Source: an uncultured Bacteroidales bacterium
Lineage (GTDB): Bacteria; Bacteroidota; Bacteroidia; Bacteroidales; UBA932
Assembly: GCA_934667175.1 (NCBI GenBank)
Contig: CAKULN010000051.1
Span: 1 to 19,391, forward strand
DNA: 19,391 bases
Direction: 5' to 3'
Under the pieces are notes generated by a model. The model was not told the origin of the DNA, did no database searches, and saw only the letters and a list, made by a program, of their open reading frames with translations. A program made the translations under genes and the position numbers. Positions 8,315-15,835 of the stretch are shown here, piece by piece. Positions within the stretch are counted from its first letter, which is position 1; each line of letters opens with the position of its first letter.

Positions 8315-10444
8315 ATGATTAAGAAACTAATATACCTTACATGTCTTGGCCTTGGTCTTCTCAGCCTTGGCTCATGCGACGACAAGGTCGCCAAGGGGGA
8401 CACATATCTTGATTTCCTTGATGATCAGGGAAACAGGGCTTCCACTGTGGAATTTGCTAGAGGAGAGGGCGAACGCACTCTTGACATGACCTCAAACACT
8501 GACTGGACCATCACAGTGCCTTACGAGGCGCAGTCATGGTTGGATGTGACTCCAACGGCCTCATCCAAAGATCAGAAAGTGACGATAAATGTTTCTGCCA
8601 ATGAAGGTTATGAGCGTTCAGCCGTGTTGAAGCTCAAGGTCTCAGGCAAGGCCGGTGCGCTGATGGTGACTGTGAAGCAGGACGGTGACATGCTGCCTGC
8701 GGAACCGCTGCCTGACAACCTTAAGGATGACTGCATTCTTGATGTGCAGTTCAATCAGGACGGTACTGCCGTGGATGTGTCCGGCAAGGGCGTGGAAGTC
8801 AAGACTGTGCCGGGAGCCGGTCTTGTCACCTACGAGAGTAGGGCCACGAGATCCTATGTGGCGCATTTCAACCATGAGCCTGGGTCTGGTTTCACAAGCG
8901 GCTATTACCGAGTTGACTACACTGAGGATTCCGACCTTTGGAAGAAACTGGCCGATGGCCATTCATTGGAGATACTCGTCAGGTATGATGCTGACTATGA
9001 GTCATGGGGCGGTGAGATAAAACCGTTCAGTGCCATGGAAGCCGGAGGCACCGGATTCCTTATCTCGAAGAAGGAAAAAGGTCAGGAACTTACGTTCCTT
9101 CCTAACGTAAGCGAGAACGGCAAGAGCACATGGAGATGGGCGACAAGCCAAACAAAGCCGGCATTTGGTCGTTACTATCACCTTGTCGGAGTCTGGAACA
9201 AAGAGGAGAAGAAGGCCTATGTCTATCTGGACGGTGTGCTTAAGAACACGGTTGACGCTCCTGGCAATCTTAATATACCGGGCAATGCCAAGGCGCACTG
9301 GATCTGCATTGGCGGAGACGCTGGTCCTAATGGCGCGCAGGCCGCATGGAAAGGGGACATCGCCATCGCCAGAATATTCGATTCTCCACTGACTCAGGCT
9401 AAGGTGACAGCGTTGTATGACCGCGTCAAAGGTTACAGCCTCCCAGTCTCGACAATCAATGTTGACAATGTTGTGCTTCCTTCCGGAATAGAGGTCAAGG
9501 CCGGAGCGAAATATCCTATCCTGGGAACCGGATTCAGCAGCGGTGATGTCATCTCATTCCAGTCTGTGACCGGGAAATATGTCCAGACCGCAGCATGTGA
9601 AGTCTCCGTTGACAAGGCAGTCGTCACCCTTCCTTCGGACATCGTGACGGGTTCCTACAAGGTTGTCCTTAAGCGCGGAGGGGCGTTCTACGCGCTCGGT
9701 GTGGCGGATCTGACCGTCACTGACAATCCAGCAGCGTTGAAGGTCCCTGATGTGGTCGCACACAGGGGATTTCACAAGAGCGCTCCTGAAAACTCCATAG
9801 CCGCTGTCAAGGCCGCGAAGGATCTGGGTGTCTTCGGCGCTGAGATTGATGTCTGGAGAACGACGGACGGTCGTCTTGTTGTCAACCATGACGCCAAGAT
9901 CAACAACATTGTGATCCAGAACAGCACTTACGACAAACTGAAGGATGTCAAGTTGTCCAATGGTGAGAGTCTCCCTACTTTGGAGGCCATGCTTGACTGC
10001 ATCGGCAAGGATTCGAAGACCAAGCTGATCATTGAGATAAAGACGCATAACTCTCAGGAGAAACAGCAGGCCGCAGCCACCGATGTGGTGTCCTTGGTCA
10101 AGTCTAAAGGAATGGACAAGGTTGTGGAGTACATCGCTTTTGACTATGAGACCTGCAAGGGCATCGCGGCGGCTGACAAATCGGCCGTCGTCGGCTACCT
10201 TAACGGGGATAAATCTCCGGCGGATGCCGCTTCTTCCGGAATCAAATGTCTCGACTATCAGATGAGCGTGTTCAATTCCAATCCGACATGGATCAAGGAG
10301 GCTCAGGACAAGGGCATCATTGTCAATGTCTGGACAGTCAACTCTGATTCCGAGATTGTGTCCGCTGTCGCTAAAGGGGTTGACCGGATCACGACTGACA
10401 ATCCGGACAGAATAGCTGAATTGTATTCGCTGTTTTTCAAATAA
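8315..10444 (+). CDS. Multidomain lipoprotein: BACON, LamG-like, Ig-like and glycerophosphodiester phosphodiesterase (GDPD)
   Basis: A 709-residue lipoprotein (lipobox LGSC, Cys21, followed by Asp-Asp, an acidic start compatible with surface export in Bacteroidetes). Modules in order: a BACON domain (about 43-125, with NTDWTITVP and WLDVTPTAS); a LamG/concanavalin-like sandwich (about 135-372, with YYHLVGVWNKEEKKAYVYLDG); an IPT/Ig-like linker (about 375-470); and a GDPD TIM barrel (about 478-709). The GDPD active-site residues are intact: His483-Arg484 in AHRG, Glu510 and Asp512 in AEIDVW, His525 in NHD, Glu574 in IIEIK. GDPD enzymes hydrolyse glycerophosphodiesters to glycerol 3-phosphate and an alcohol, and some attack polyglycerol-phosphate teichoic acids. 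It is the last gene of the PUL, 31 bp after its neighbour and before a terminator. The domain calls are firm for BACON and GDPD, less so for the middle. The substrate is unknown. Confidence 0.88.
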   Translation: MIKKLIYLTCLGLGLLSLGSCDDKVAKGDTYLDFLDDQGNRASTVEFARGEGERTLDMTSNTDWTITVPYEAQSWLDVTPTASSKDQKVTINVSANEGYERSAVLKLKVSGKAGALMVTVKQDGDMLPAEPLPDNLKDDCILDVQFNQDGTAVDVSGKGVEVKTVPGAGLVTYESRATRSYVAHFNHEPGSGFTSGYYRVDYTEDSDLWKKLADGHSLEILVRYDADYESWGGEIKPFSAMEAGGTGFLISKKEKGQELTFLPNVSENGKSTWRWATSQTKPAFGRYYHLVGVWNKEEKKAYVYLDGVLKNTVDAPGNLNIPGNAKAHWICIGGDAGPNGAQAAWKGDIAIARIFDSPLTQAKVTALYDRVKGYSLPVSTINVDNVVLPSGIEVKAGAKYPILGTGFSSGDVISFQSVTGKYVQTAACEVSVDKAVVTLPSDIVTGSYKVVLKRGGAFYALGVADLTVTDNPAALKVPDVVAHRGFHKSAPENSIAAVKAAKDLGVFGAEIDVWRTTDGRLVVNHDAKINNIVIQNSTYDKLKDVKLSNGESLPTLEAMLDCIGKDSKTKLIIEIKTHNSQEKQQAAATDVVSLVKSKGMDKVVEYIAFDYETCKGIAAADKSAVVGYLNGDKSPADAASSGIKCLDYQMSVFNSNPTWIKEAQDKGIIVNVWTVNSDSEIVSAVAKGVDRITTDNPDRIAELYSLFFK

Positions 10445-10479
10445 ATAAAGCCTTTGTATTAGATCGATTACCTATATGG

Positions 10480-10513
10480 GGGTGGACCAAAAATTTTTGG
10501 TCTGCCCTTTTTT
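10480..10513 (+). terminator. Rho-independent terminator of the PUL
   Basis: The arms 10480-10492 and 10495-10507 pair over 13 positions, with two G-U wobbles, through the palindromic centre AAAAATTTTT. Six T follow at 10508-10513. It sits about 35 bp after the GDPD stop codon and separates the PUL transcript from the regulator. Confidence 0.8.
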
Positions 10514-10524
10514 AGTTAATTTTG
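10496..10524 (+). promoter_or_regulatory. Candidate promoter of the regulator gene
   Basis: TAATTTTG at 10517-10524 is a full match to the -7 consensus TAnnTTTG. TTTG at 10496-10499 lies 17 nt upstream as a possible -33 box, inside the PUL terminator. Transcription would start near 10531, leaving a short leader before the ATG at 10554. The overlap means strong read-through or stalling at the terminator could affect this promoter. Confidence 0.5.
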
Positions 10525-10553
10525 CCGGTGATGATCACTGAATTGAAAGATGT

Positions 10554-12146
10554 ATGAATAAATTGTCCACATTTGTTGTGCTCCTGTTAATGTTTTCTTT
10601 TACAGAGTGTTATGTAATGGGGGGGGGTAATTCTGTAACCCTGTTGGACGAGGCTCTCAGACTGAAGGAGACGTACGAAGGAGCGTTTCTGAACAAAGTT
10701 GACGCTTTGAAGAAAATGCGGAGAAAGGACATGCCGTTCGAAGGGGAGTACCAGCTCAACAGGAAGATAGCGGAGGAATATTCCTCATTCAGTTTTGATT
10801 CCACTATGGTTTATCTTGAGAAGAACCATATCCTTTCCCTTGAAAACAGGGATGATGTCCGGCTCACCGAGACTGATCTTCTTAAGGTCAAGGAATATAT
10901 CAGGGCCGGCTATCACGTTGAGGCGTCCAATCTGCTTGCTACGATACGCCCGACCATGATCAAGCCCGAACAGAAGCGTTTGTGGTTTTCTGTCAGACAT
11001 TCTCTGGCTGGTGAGATGATGTCATATTCAGGTGGTTTGGATCTTTATTGGGTTAAGTTCGCTGAGCGGAACGAGATGCGGGACTCCCTGATGCGGTACG
11101 TTGAGCCGGATTCGTTCGAATGGTACTTTCTCAACAGGGAAGCGGCTCTGTCAGCCAAGGATTCTGTGTCCGTCCGGAGGCTGACGGAGGAAATGCTTCA
11201 TTGTACGGAGGAATGGTCCTCTGACTATGCGGCCGCGTGTTGGTTCTATGCGGAGGGAATATCTCCGAAAGATTGGAAGCAAAAACTGGAATGGCTCTGC
11301 AAGTCTGCAATTTCCGATGTCAGATGCGCCAAGAGAGACTATGCGGCCTTGAATGATGTGGCCCGCATGCTGTTTCAGGCGGGGGACATCAACAGGGCGT
11401 TCAGGTATGTCGCCGACTATAGCCTTCCGGACGCGCTGGCATTCAACGGGAAACTGAGGCCGTGGCAGATCTCATGCTTCTTTCCGATGATAGAGCGTGC
11501 ATACGAAGCCAAGCAGGTACGGCAGAGACAGGTGATTCTGGCCTCGGCCATATTCGTGAGCCTTCTTATGATGGTGCTTGCCTTTCTGCTCGCCTCATTG
11601 CTCCGGCATCATAAGGCGTTGCAGAAGACGAATGAACGGCTTAAGACTCTTAATCTGAGATTGGAAGAGTCAGACAAGATCAAGGAGGAATACATAGCCT
11701 TGTTTCTTGAAAAGGTCTCTGACAACATAAACAAGAACCGCAAGAGCCAGAACCATCTGTTGAAATACCTCCGCAGGGGGGATAACAAGTATCTTATCGA
11801 TGAGATAGAGTCCCTTCCGCCGATTGATGATGACATCCGTCAGTTCTACAAGATGTTTGATGAGGCGTTTCTGAACCTTTATCCGGATTTTGTGGAGCAG
11901 GTCAACTCGCTCCTTGCGGACGGAGAGAAGATAACCCTTAAGGACGGGGACCTGACTCCGGAACTGAGAATCTGCGCGTTGATCCGCCTTGGTGTCACAG
12001 ACTCAGGCAAGATAGCCTCTCTGCTCCACTATTCTGCGAACACCGTTTACAACTATCGGGCGAGAATCCGCAACAAGGCCTCAGGTCCGCGGGACAAGTT
12101 CGAGGACGCTGTCCGGCATCTTTCGATGCCTGATGTGGTTGGCTGA
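10554..12146 (+). CDS. Membrane-spanning TPR-type sensor/transcriptional regulator with C-terminal HTH (DUF6377-like)
   Basis: A 530-residue protein. Residues 1-19 form a hydrophobic signal or anchor. Residues 25-320 are helical with TPR-like pairs and would face the periplasm. One strong membrane segment spans about 327-350. A charged coiled coil (352-398) and a cytoplasmic region lead to a helix-turn-helix of LuxR type (about 467-509, LTPELRICALIRLGVTDSGKIASLL then YSANTVYNYRARI). This architecture matches Bacteroidetes regulators annotated DUF6377, often next to PULs; regulation of the upstream PUL is inferred from position. Nothing resembles a kinase or receiver domain, so it is not a hybrid two-component system. 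The frame crosses nine consecutive G at 10619-10627 (codons 22-25, MGGG). One G fewer or one more leads to a stop within six codons, suggesting either phase variation or a sequencing-sensitive site. Confidence 0.8.
   Translation: MNKLSTFVVLLLMFSFTECYVMGGGNSVTLLDEALRLKETYEGAFLNKVDALKKMRRKDMPFEGEYQLNRKIAEEYSSFSFDSTMVYLEKNHILSLENRDDVRLTETDLLKVKEYIRAGYHVEASNLLATIRPTMIKPEQKRLWFSVRHSLAGEMMSYSGGLDLYWVKFAERNEMRDSLMRYVEPDSFEWYFLNREAALSAKDSVSVRRLTEEMLHCTEEWSSDYAAACWFYAEGISPKDWKQKLEWLCKSAISDVRCAKRDYAALNDVARMLFQAGDINRAFRYVADYSLPDALAFNGKLRPWQISCFFPMIERAYEAKQVRQRQVILASAIFVSLLMMVLAFLLASLLRHHKALQKTNERLKTLNLRLEESDKIKEEYIALFLEKVSDNINKNRKSQNHLLKYLRRGDNKYLIDEIESLPPIDDDIRQFYKMFDEAFLNLYPDFVEQVNSLLADGEKITLKDGDLTPELRICALIRLGVTDSGKIASLLHYSANTVYNYRARIRNKASGPRDKFEDAVRHLSMPDVVG
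10619..10627 (+). repeat. Homopolymeric (G)9 tract within the regulator coding sequence
   Basis: Nine G in a row make up the end of the ATG at codon 22 and the three Gly codons after it. At 8 G the frame reads M-G-G-V-I-L then TAA; at 10 G it reads M-G-G-G then TAA. The only frame that continues is the one present. It is the longest G run I see in the window. Confidence 0.95.
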
Positions 12147-12149
12147 CGG

Positions 12150-13115
12150 TCAGTCGATGGTGTCTTTGATGTTATATCTGTTCCGCTCGGTGGAGTTGCG
12201 TGAGATCATCTCGCAGATGAACCCGGCCAGGAAAAGCATCACGCCGAGGATTACGGCGAGGATGGCAAGGTAGAACAACGGCTGGTCTGTGACTGCCCTG
12301 AAATGTGCTCCCTGTGCTTGATGGATGAGTTTGGCTACGATTATCCAAATCGTCATCACAAAGCCTACAAGGAACATCAGCAGACCGGAGAATCCGAAGA
12401 AATGCATCGGCTTCTTGCCGAAAGTGCTCAGGAACCAAAGCGATAGCAGGTCGAGAAAACCGTTCACGAAACGCTCGAGGCCGAACTTGCTCTTCCCGTA
12501 CTTTCTTTTCTGGTGATGGACTGGTTTCTCGGTGATCTTTCCGAATCCGGCGTTCTTGGCTAAATAAGGGATGTACCGGTGCATCTCACCATAGACCTCG
12601 ATGTTCTTGACAACCTCGTTCTTGTAAGCCTTGAGGCCGCAGTTCATGTCATGGAGTTTGATTCCTGTGATCCAGCGGGCTGTGGCGTTGTACAGTTTGG
12701 AAGGCAGATTCTTTGTCAGTTTGTTGTCTTGCCGGTGCTGCTTCCAGCCTGAGACCACATCGTAACCTTCCTCGGTGACCATCCGGTACATTTCCGGGAT
12801 CTCCTCCGGAGAGTCCTGAAGGTCGGCGTCCATTGTGACCACAACCCGCCCCTCGGCCTTGGCGAAGCCTTCGTAAAGGGCGGCTGACTTGCCGTAGTTG
12901 CGACGGAAGGATATTCCTTTGACCCTTTCATCGTCTTTTGAAAGTTCTTGGATTTTCGCCCACGAGCCGTCGGTGCTGCCGTCGTCGATGAACAGGACTT
13001 CGTATTCATACCCTTTGGCGTTCATCACGCTTCTGATCCACGCCAGAAGTTCAGGAAGGGACTCTTCCTCGTTAAGAAGAGGAACTATTATCGAAAGGTC
13101 TTTAGAGTATTCCAT
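12150..13115 (-). CDS. GT2-family glycosyltransferase, DPM1/GtrB-like, with two C-terminal membrane helices
   Basis: A 321-residue enzyme that would transfer a sugar from a nucleotide donor to a membrane lipid carrier (polyprenyl phosphate) on the cytoplasmic face. The GT-A fold shows IIVPLLNEEESLPELL at the N-terminus, the nucleotide-binding DDGSTDGS (Asp44-Asp45) and the metal-binding DADLQD (96-101). RRNYGKSAAL and HHQKRKYGKSKF are typical of the dolichol-phosphate mannose synthase/GtrB branch. Membrane helices lie at about 238-261 and 279-303. Donor and acceptor cannot be read from sequence. The gene is 3 bp downstream of the DUF4199 gene on the same strand, an arrangement I associate with Bacteroidetes. 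Its stop lies 3 bp from the regulator stop (convergent), with no terminator between. Confidence 0.92.
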   Translation of the reverse strand: MEYSKDLSIIVPLLNEEESLPELLAWIRSVMNAKGYEYEVLFIDDGSTDGSWAKIQELSKDDERVKGISFRRNYGKSAALYEGFAKAEGRVVVTMDADLQDSPEEIPEMYRMVTEEGYDVVSGWKQHRQDNKLTKNLPSKLYNATARWITGIKLHDMNCGLKAYKNEVVKNIEVYGEMHRYIPYLAKNAGFGKITEKPVHHQKRKYGKSKFGLERFVNGFLDLLSLWFLSTFGKKPMHFFGFSGLLMFLVGFVMTIWIIVAKLIHQAQGAHFRAVTDQPLFYLAILAVILGVMLFLAGFICEMISRNSTERNRYNIKDTID

Positions 13116-13118
13116 GAC

Positions 13119-13688
13119 TTATTTAATGTCAGTGTTTCCGTTTTCTTGTCCGCGATCCCCGAACGGGTCGATCGGGAAGAGTCTTCTGGCGAAGGCCGTG
13201 GAAAGAAGCCAGCCCCAGAGGTAGCAGTAGACGGCGGAGAAGACAAAAGTGATTGCCGGGAGTTTTGAAATCATCTTCTCCATGGCCGCCATAGTGTTGG
13301 AATCCATTATGCTCTGGTAGGAGTTCTGGACTTCCTGGATCACCTGGGTCATTGTCTCAGGATTGATGACAAGCATCTGCAGGAGTGAGAATCCGGCCAC
13401 GATAAGGGATGAGAACAAGGCGGTTTTCAGACCATAGTGCTGGAGTCTTGTGTAGTCGGTTTCGTAAGCGTTGGAAAATCTTAGCATCAGGAGACGGAAC
13501 ACATAGACGCAGGCGACGATCTTCGCGATCTTGATCAGGAACACAAGAAAACTGCCGAGGAATCCTTTGAGCCCTATCGCCAACGCCAGAGTCGGCAGGT
13601 AGTCGAGAATGATTGTGGAGACAGCCATGACAAGCCCCGCCACAGCGGCGCAGTTCCAGGAGGCACTGGATGAAAACTCTTTCTTCAT
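13119..13688 (-). CDS. DUF4199-family integral membrane protein
   Basis: A 189-residue membrane protein with four hydrophobic segments (about 13-33, 42-67, 88-110 and 146-167) and a charged C-terminal tail. Length, topology and the adjacent GT2 gene match the DUF4199 family of Bacteroidetes, whose function is unknown. No catalytic motif is visible. It starts the minus-strand operon with the GT2 gene (3-bp gap), so a role beside the glycosyltransferase, for example in handling a lipid-linked sugar, is plausible but is inference. The start ATG is at 13688 and the intergenic region carries two candidate promoter boxes for this strand. Confidence 0.8.
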   Translation of the reverse strand: MKKEFSSSASWNCAAVAGLVMAVSTIILDYLPTLALAIGLKGFLGSFLVFLIKIAKIVACVYVFRLLMLRFSNAYETDYTRLQHYGLKTALFSSLIVAGFSLLQMLVINPETMTQVIQEVQNSYQSIMDSNTMAAMEKMISKLPAITFVFSAVYCYLWGWLLSTAFARRLFPIDPFGDRGQENGNTDIK

Positions 13689-13707
13689 CGTTCGATAACA
13701 TTAATTT

Positions 13708-13740
13708 TATGCAAAATTAGCAAAAATATTCGTACCTTTG
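13708..13740 (+). promoter_or_regulatory. Candidate promoter of the thrS operon
   Basis: TACCTTTG at 13733-13740 is a full match to the Bacteroides -7 box. TATG at 13708-13711, one base off TTTG, is 21 nt upstream, an acceptable spacing. Transcription would begin near 13744-13748, giving a leader of about 75 nt. The region overlaps the boxes for the divergent DUF4199 gene, so the two promoters probably compete. Confidence 0.5.
13712..13728 (-). promoter_or_regulatory. Candidate -7 boxes for the DUF4199-GT2 operon
   Basis: On the minus strand, TAATTTTG (13719 down to 13712) and TATTTTTG (13728 down to 13721) both match TAnnTTTG. The nearer one would start transcription at about 13705, leaving a leader of under 20 nt. 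No good -33 TTTG is seen at the expected spacing. Confidence 0.45.
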
Positions 13741-13743
13741 CCT

Positions 13744-13818
13744 CTTGGCTAATAATATGGCTGGCCAAGTTCAAGTACTTGGTCTGTAAATACTGGTCAG
13801 ACCAATTTATTTTAGTTT
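13744..13818 (+). promoter_or_regulatory. Attenuator-like leader of thrS with overlapping hairpins
   Basis: Three 8-bp stems overlap: 13744-13751 with 13762-13769 (one wobble), 13763-13770 with 13777-13784 (one wobble), and 13779-13786 with 13798-13805. The second stem shares bases with both the first and the third, so the folds exclude one another. The third hairpin is followed by a U-rich stretch (13806-13820) resembling an imperfect terminator just before the ATG at 13823. Aminoacyl-tRNA synthetase genes are often controlled by such leaders, and E. coli thrS by ThrRS binding to its own mRNA. I see no T-box sequence and no Thr-rich leader peptide. The predicted start may clip the first stem. 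Confidence 0.4.
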
Positions 13819-13822
13819 TTGT

Positions 13823-15781
13823 ATGATTAACATTACATTTCCTGACGGTAGTGTCAGGGCCTTCGAGAAAGGCGTTACAGGTTATGAGATAGCCAAGAGC
13901 ATCAGCCCGAGGCTTGCGGAGGAAGTTTTGGCGGTGGCTGTGAAGCCGGCTGCCGACACGACTGTCGGCAAGGGTGTCACCTACGACCTGAACCGTCCGA
14001 TCGAAGAAGACAGCTCCATCGTCCTTCTTAAGTGGGACGATGACGAAGGCAAGAGAGTTTTCTGGCACTCCTCATCGCACTTGATGGCGGAGGCCCTCGA
14101 GGATATATTCCCTGGCGTCAAGTTCGGCATCGGACCGGCCATCGAGAACGGATTCTACTATGACGTGGACCTTGGCGGCCGTCAGATCACCGACGCCGAT
14201 TTCGCGAAGATCGAGAAGAGGATGCTTGAGCTGGCCCGCGAGAAGCAGGATTTCGTCCGTCAGGACGTGTCCAAGGCCGACGCCCTCAAACATTTTGAGG
14301 AGACTGGTGACAAGTACAAGTGCGAGCTCATCAGCGAACTCGCCGACGGAACGATCACTTACTACACCAACGGTCATTTCACGGACCTTTGCCGCGGACC
14401 GCACCTGCGCAACACCGAGGTCATCAAGGCCGTAAAGCTTACCGCCATCGCCGGAGCCTACTGGCGTGGTGACGAGAAGCGCGAGCAGCTCACCAGAATC
14501 TACGGAATCACCTTCCCTAAGAAGTCGATGCTCGATGAATACCTTGTCCTCCTCGAAGAGGCCAAGAAGCGTGACCACCGCAAGCTCGGCAAGGAGATGG
14601 AACTCTTCACATTCTCTTCACGTGTGGGACTCGGTCTGCCGCTCTGGCTGCCAAGAGGCTCCGTGATGAGATTCGAACTTGAGAAATTCCTCCGCAGGAA
14701 GCAGAATGAATATGGCTACCTGCCTGTTGTCACCCCTCACATCGGAAGCAAGGACCTGTACGTGACCTCGGGCCACTACGCCAAGTACGGCAAGGACTCC
14801 TTCCAGCCGATCCACACTCCTCAGGAGGGTGAGGAATATATGCTCAAACCGATGAACTGTCCTCATCACTGCGAGATATTCCGCTCGTCCCCAAGGTCTT
14901 ATAAGGATCTTCCTTTGAGGCTCGCGGAGTTCGGAACCGTTTACCGTTACGAGCAGAGCGGCGAGCTCCACGGGCTCACCAGGGTCCGCTCCTTCACTCA
15001 GGATGACGCCCACATGTTCGTGACCCCTGACCAGCTCAAGGGCGAGTTCGAGAAGGTGATCGACCTGATTCTCTATGTGTTCAGGATCTTCAAGTTCGAC
15101 AAGTACACGGCTCAGGTCTCACTTAGGGATCCTAACAACAAGACCAAGTACATCGGAAGCGACGAGAATTGGGAGAAGGCGGAGAACGCGATCATCGAGG
15201 CCGCCAGGGAGAAAGGGCTCAAGACAGTTGTTGAATATGGCGAGGCCGCGTTCTACGGCCCTAAGCTTGATTTCATGGTCAAGGATGCCATCGGAAGGAA
15301 GTGGCAGCTCGGTACCATTCAGGTGGACTACAACCTGCCTGAGAGGTTCCAGCTTGAGTATACCGACGCGGACGGAAGCAAGAAGCGTCCTGTCATGATC
15401 CACCGCGCTCCGTTCGGGTCCATCGAAAGATTCACCGCCGTGCTTCTTGAGCACACCAGCGGACACCTGCCGCTCTGGCTCAGCCCGGATCAGATCAAGG
15501 TGCTGCCGGTCAGCGAGAAATATGCTGAATATGCAAAAAAAGTTTGCGGTTTGCTGAATAATTCCGATATTCGCACTTCTGTCGATGACAGGAATGAGAC
15601 TCTCGGCAAGAGAATCCGTGAGATTTCCCTGCTAAGAGTGCCTGTGCTAGCCATCGTGGGAGAAAAGGAAGTGGCGGACGGTACCGTCTCCGTGAGAAGG
15701 GAAGGCGCCGATGCCGGCACAATGAAAGTCGAGGACTTCATCGCTTGGTTCAAGGCCGAAGTGGCCAAGGAACTGGCTTAG
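13823..15781 (+). CDS. thrS: Threonine--tRNA ligase (ThrRS)
   Basis: A 652-residue class II synthetase that charges tRNA-Thr. Domains: TGS (about 1-65); the editing domain with HSSSH (His82, His86) and Cys190/His194 in DLCRGPH; a catalytic core with motif 1 around [18 protein letters not shown], zinc ligand Cys346 in MNCPHHC, motif 2 [23 protein letters not shown] (His397 as second zinc ligand), and motif 3 near [11 protein letters not shown]; then the C-terminal anticodon-binding domain (about 545-650). Length and all catalytic and editing residues are normal. It heads the conserved thrS-infC-rpmI-rplT cluster and is followed by infC after 54 bp. Confidence 0.98.
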   Translation: MINITFPDGSVRAFEKGVTGYEIAKSISPRLAEEVLAVAVKPAADTTVGKGVTYDLNRPIEEDSSIVLLKWDDDEGKRVFWHSSSHLMAEALEDIFPGVKFGIGPAIENGFYYDVDLGGRQITDADFAKIEKRMLELAREKQDFVRQDVSKADALKHFEETGDKYKCELISELADGTITYYTNGHFTDLCRGPHLRNTEVIKAVKLTAIAGAYWRGDEKREQLTRIYGITFPKKSMLDEYLVLLEEAKKRDHRKLGKEMELFTFSSRVGLGLPLWLPRGSVMRFELEKFLRRKQNEYGYLPVVTPHIGSKDLYVTSGHYAKYGKDSFQPIHTPQEGEEYMLKPMNCPHHCEIFRSSPRSYKDLPLRLAEFGTVYRYEQSGELHGLTRVRSFTQDDAHMFVTPDQLKGEFEKVIDLILYVFRIFKFDKYTAQVSLRDPNNKTKYIGSDENWEKAENAIIEAAREKGLKTVVEYGEAAFYGPKLDFMVKDAIGRKWQLGTIQVDYNLPERFQLEYTDADGSKKRPVMIHRAPFGSIERFTAVLLEHTSGHLPLWLSPDQIKVLPVSEKYAEYAKKVCGLLNNSDIRTSVDDRNETLGKRIREISLLRVPVLAIVGEKEVADGTVSVRREGADAGTMKVEDFIAWFKAEVAKELA

Positions 15782-15835
15782 TGAGGAGTCTGCGGCAATA
15801 TTGACAATTTAAAGGAGAGTTTTAAACAGAGCAGA

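Noticed and set aside
7567..8403. 278-codon open frame on the minus strand inside the binding-lipoprotein gene
   Set aside because: Antisense shadow that overlaps two well-supported lipoprotein genes; no domain, promoter or partner.
12147..12149. A terminator between the convergent regulator and GT2 genes
   Set aside because: Only 3 bp separate the two stop codons, and I see no hairpin with a T tract on either strand at this junction.
13741..13822. T-box riboswitch before thrS
   Set aside because: No T-box consensus or specifier-loop layout is present, the leader is too short, and T-boxes are not typical of Bacteroidota.
15812..15820. Shine-Dalgarno-like AGGAG before infC
   Set aside because: It lies over 15 nt from the ATG, too far for normal pairing, and Bacteroidota make little use of such sites.
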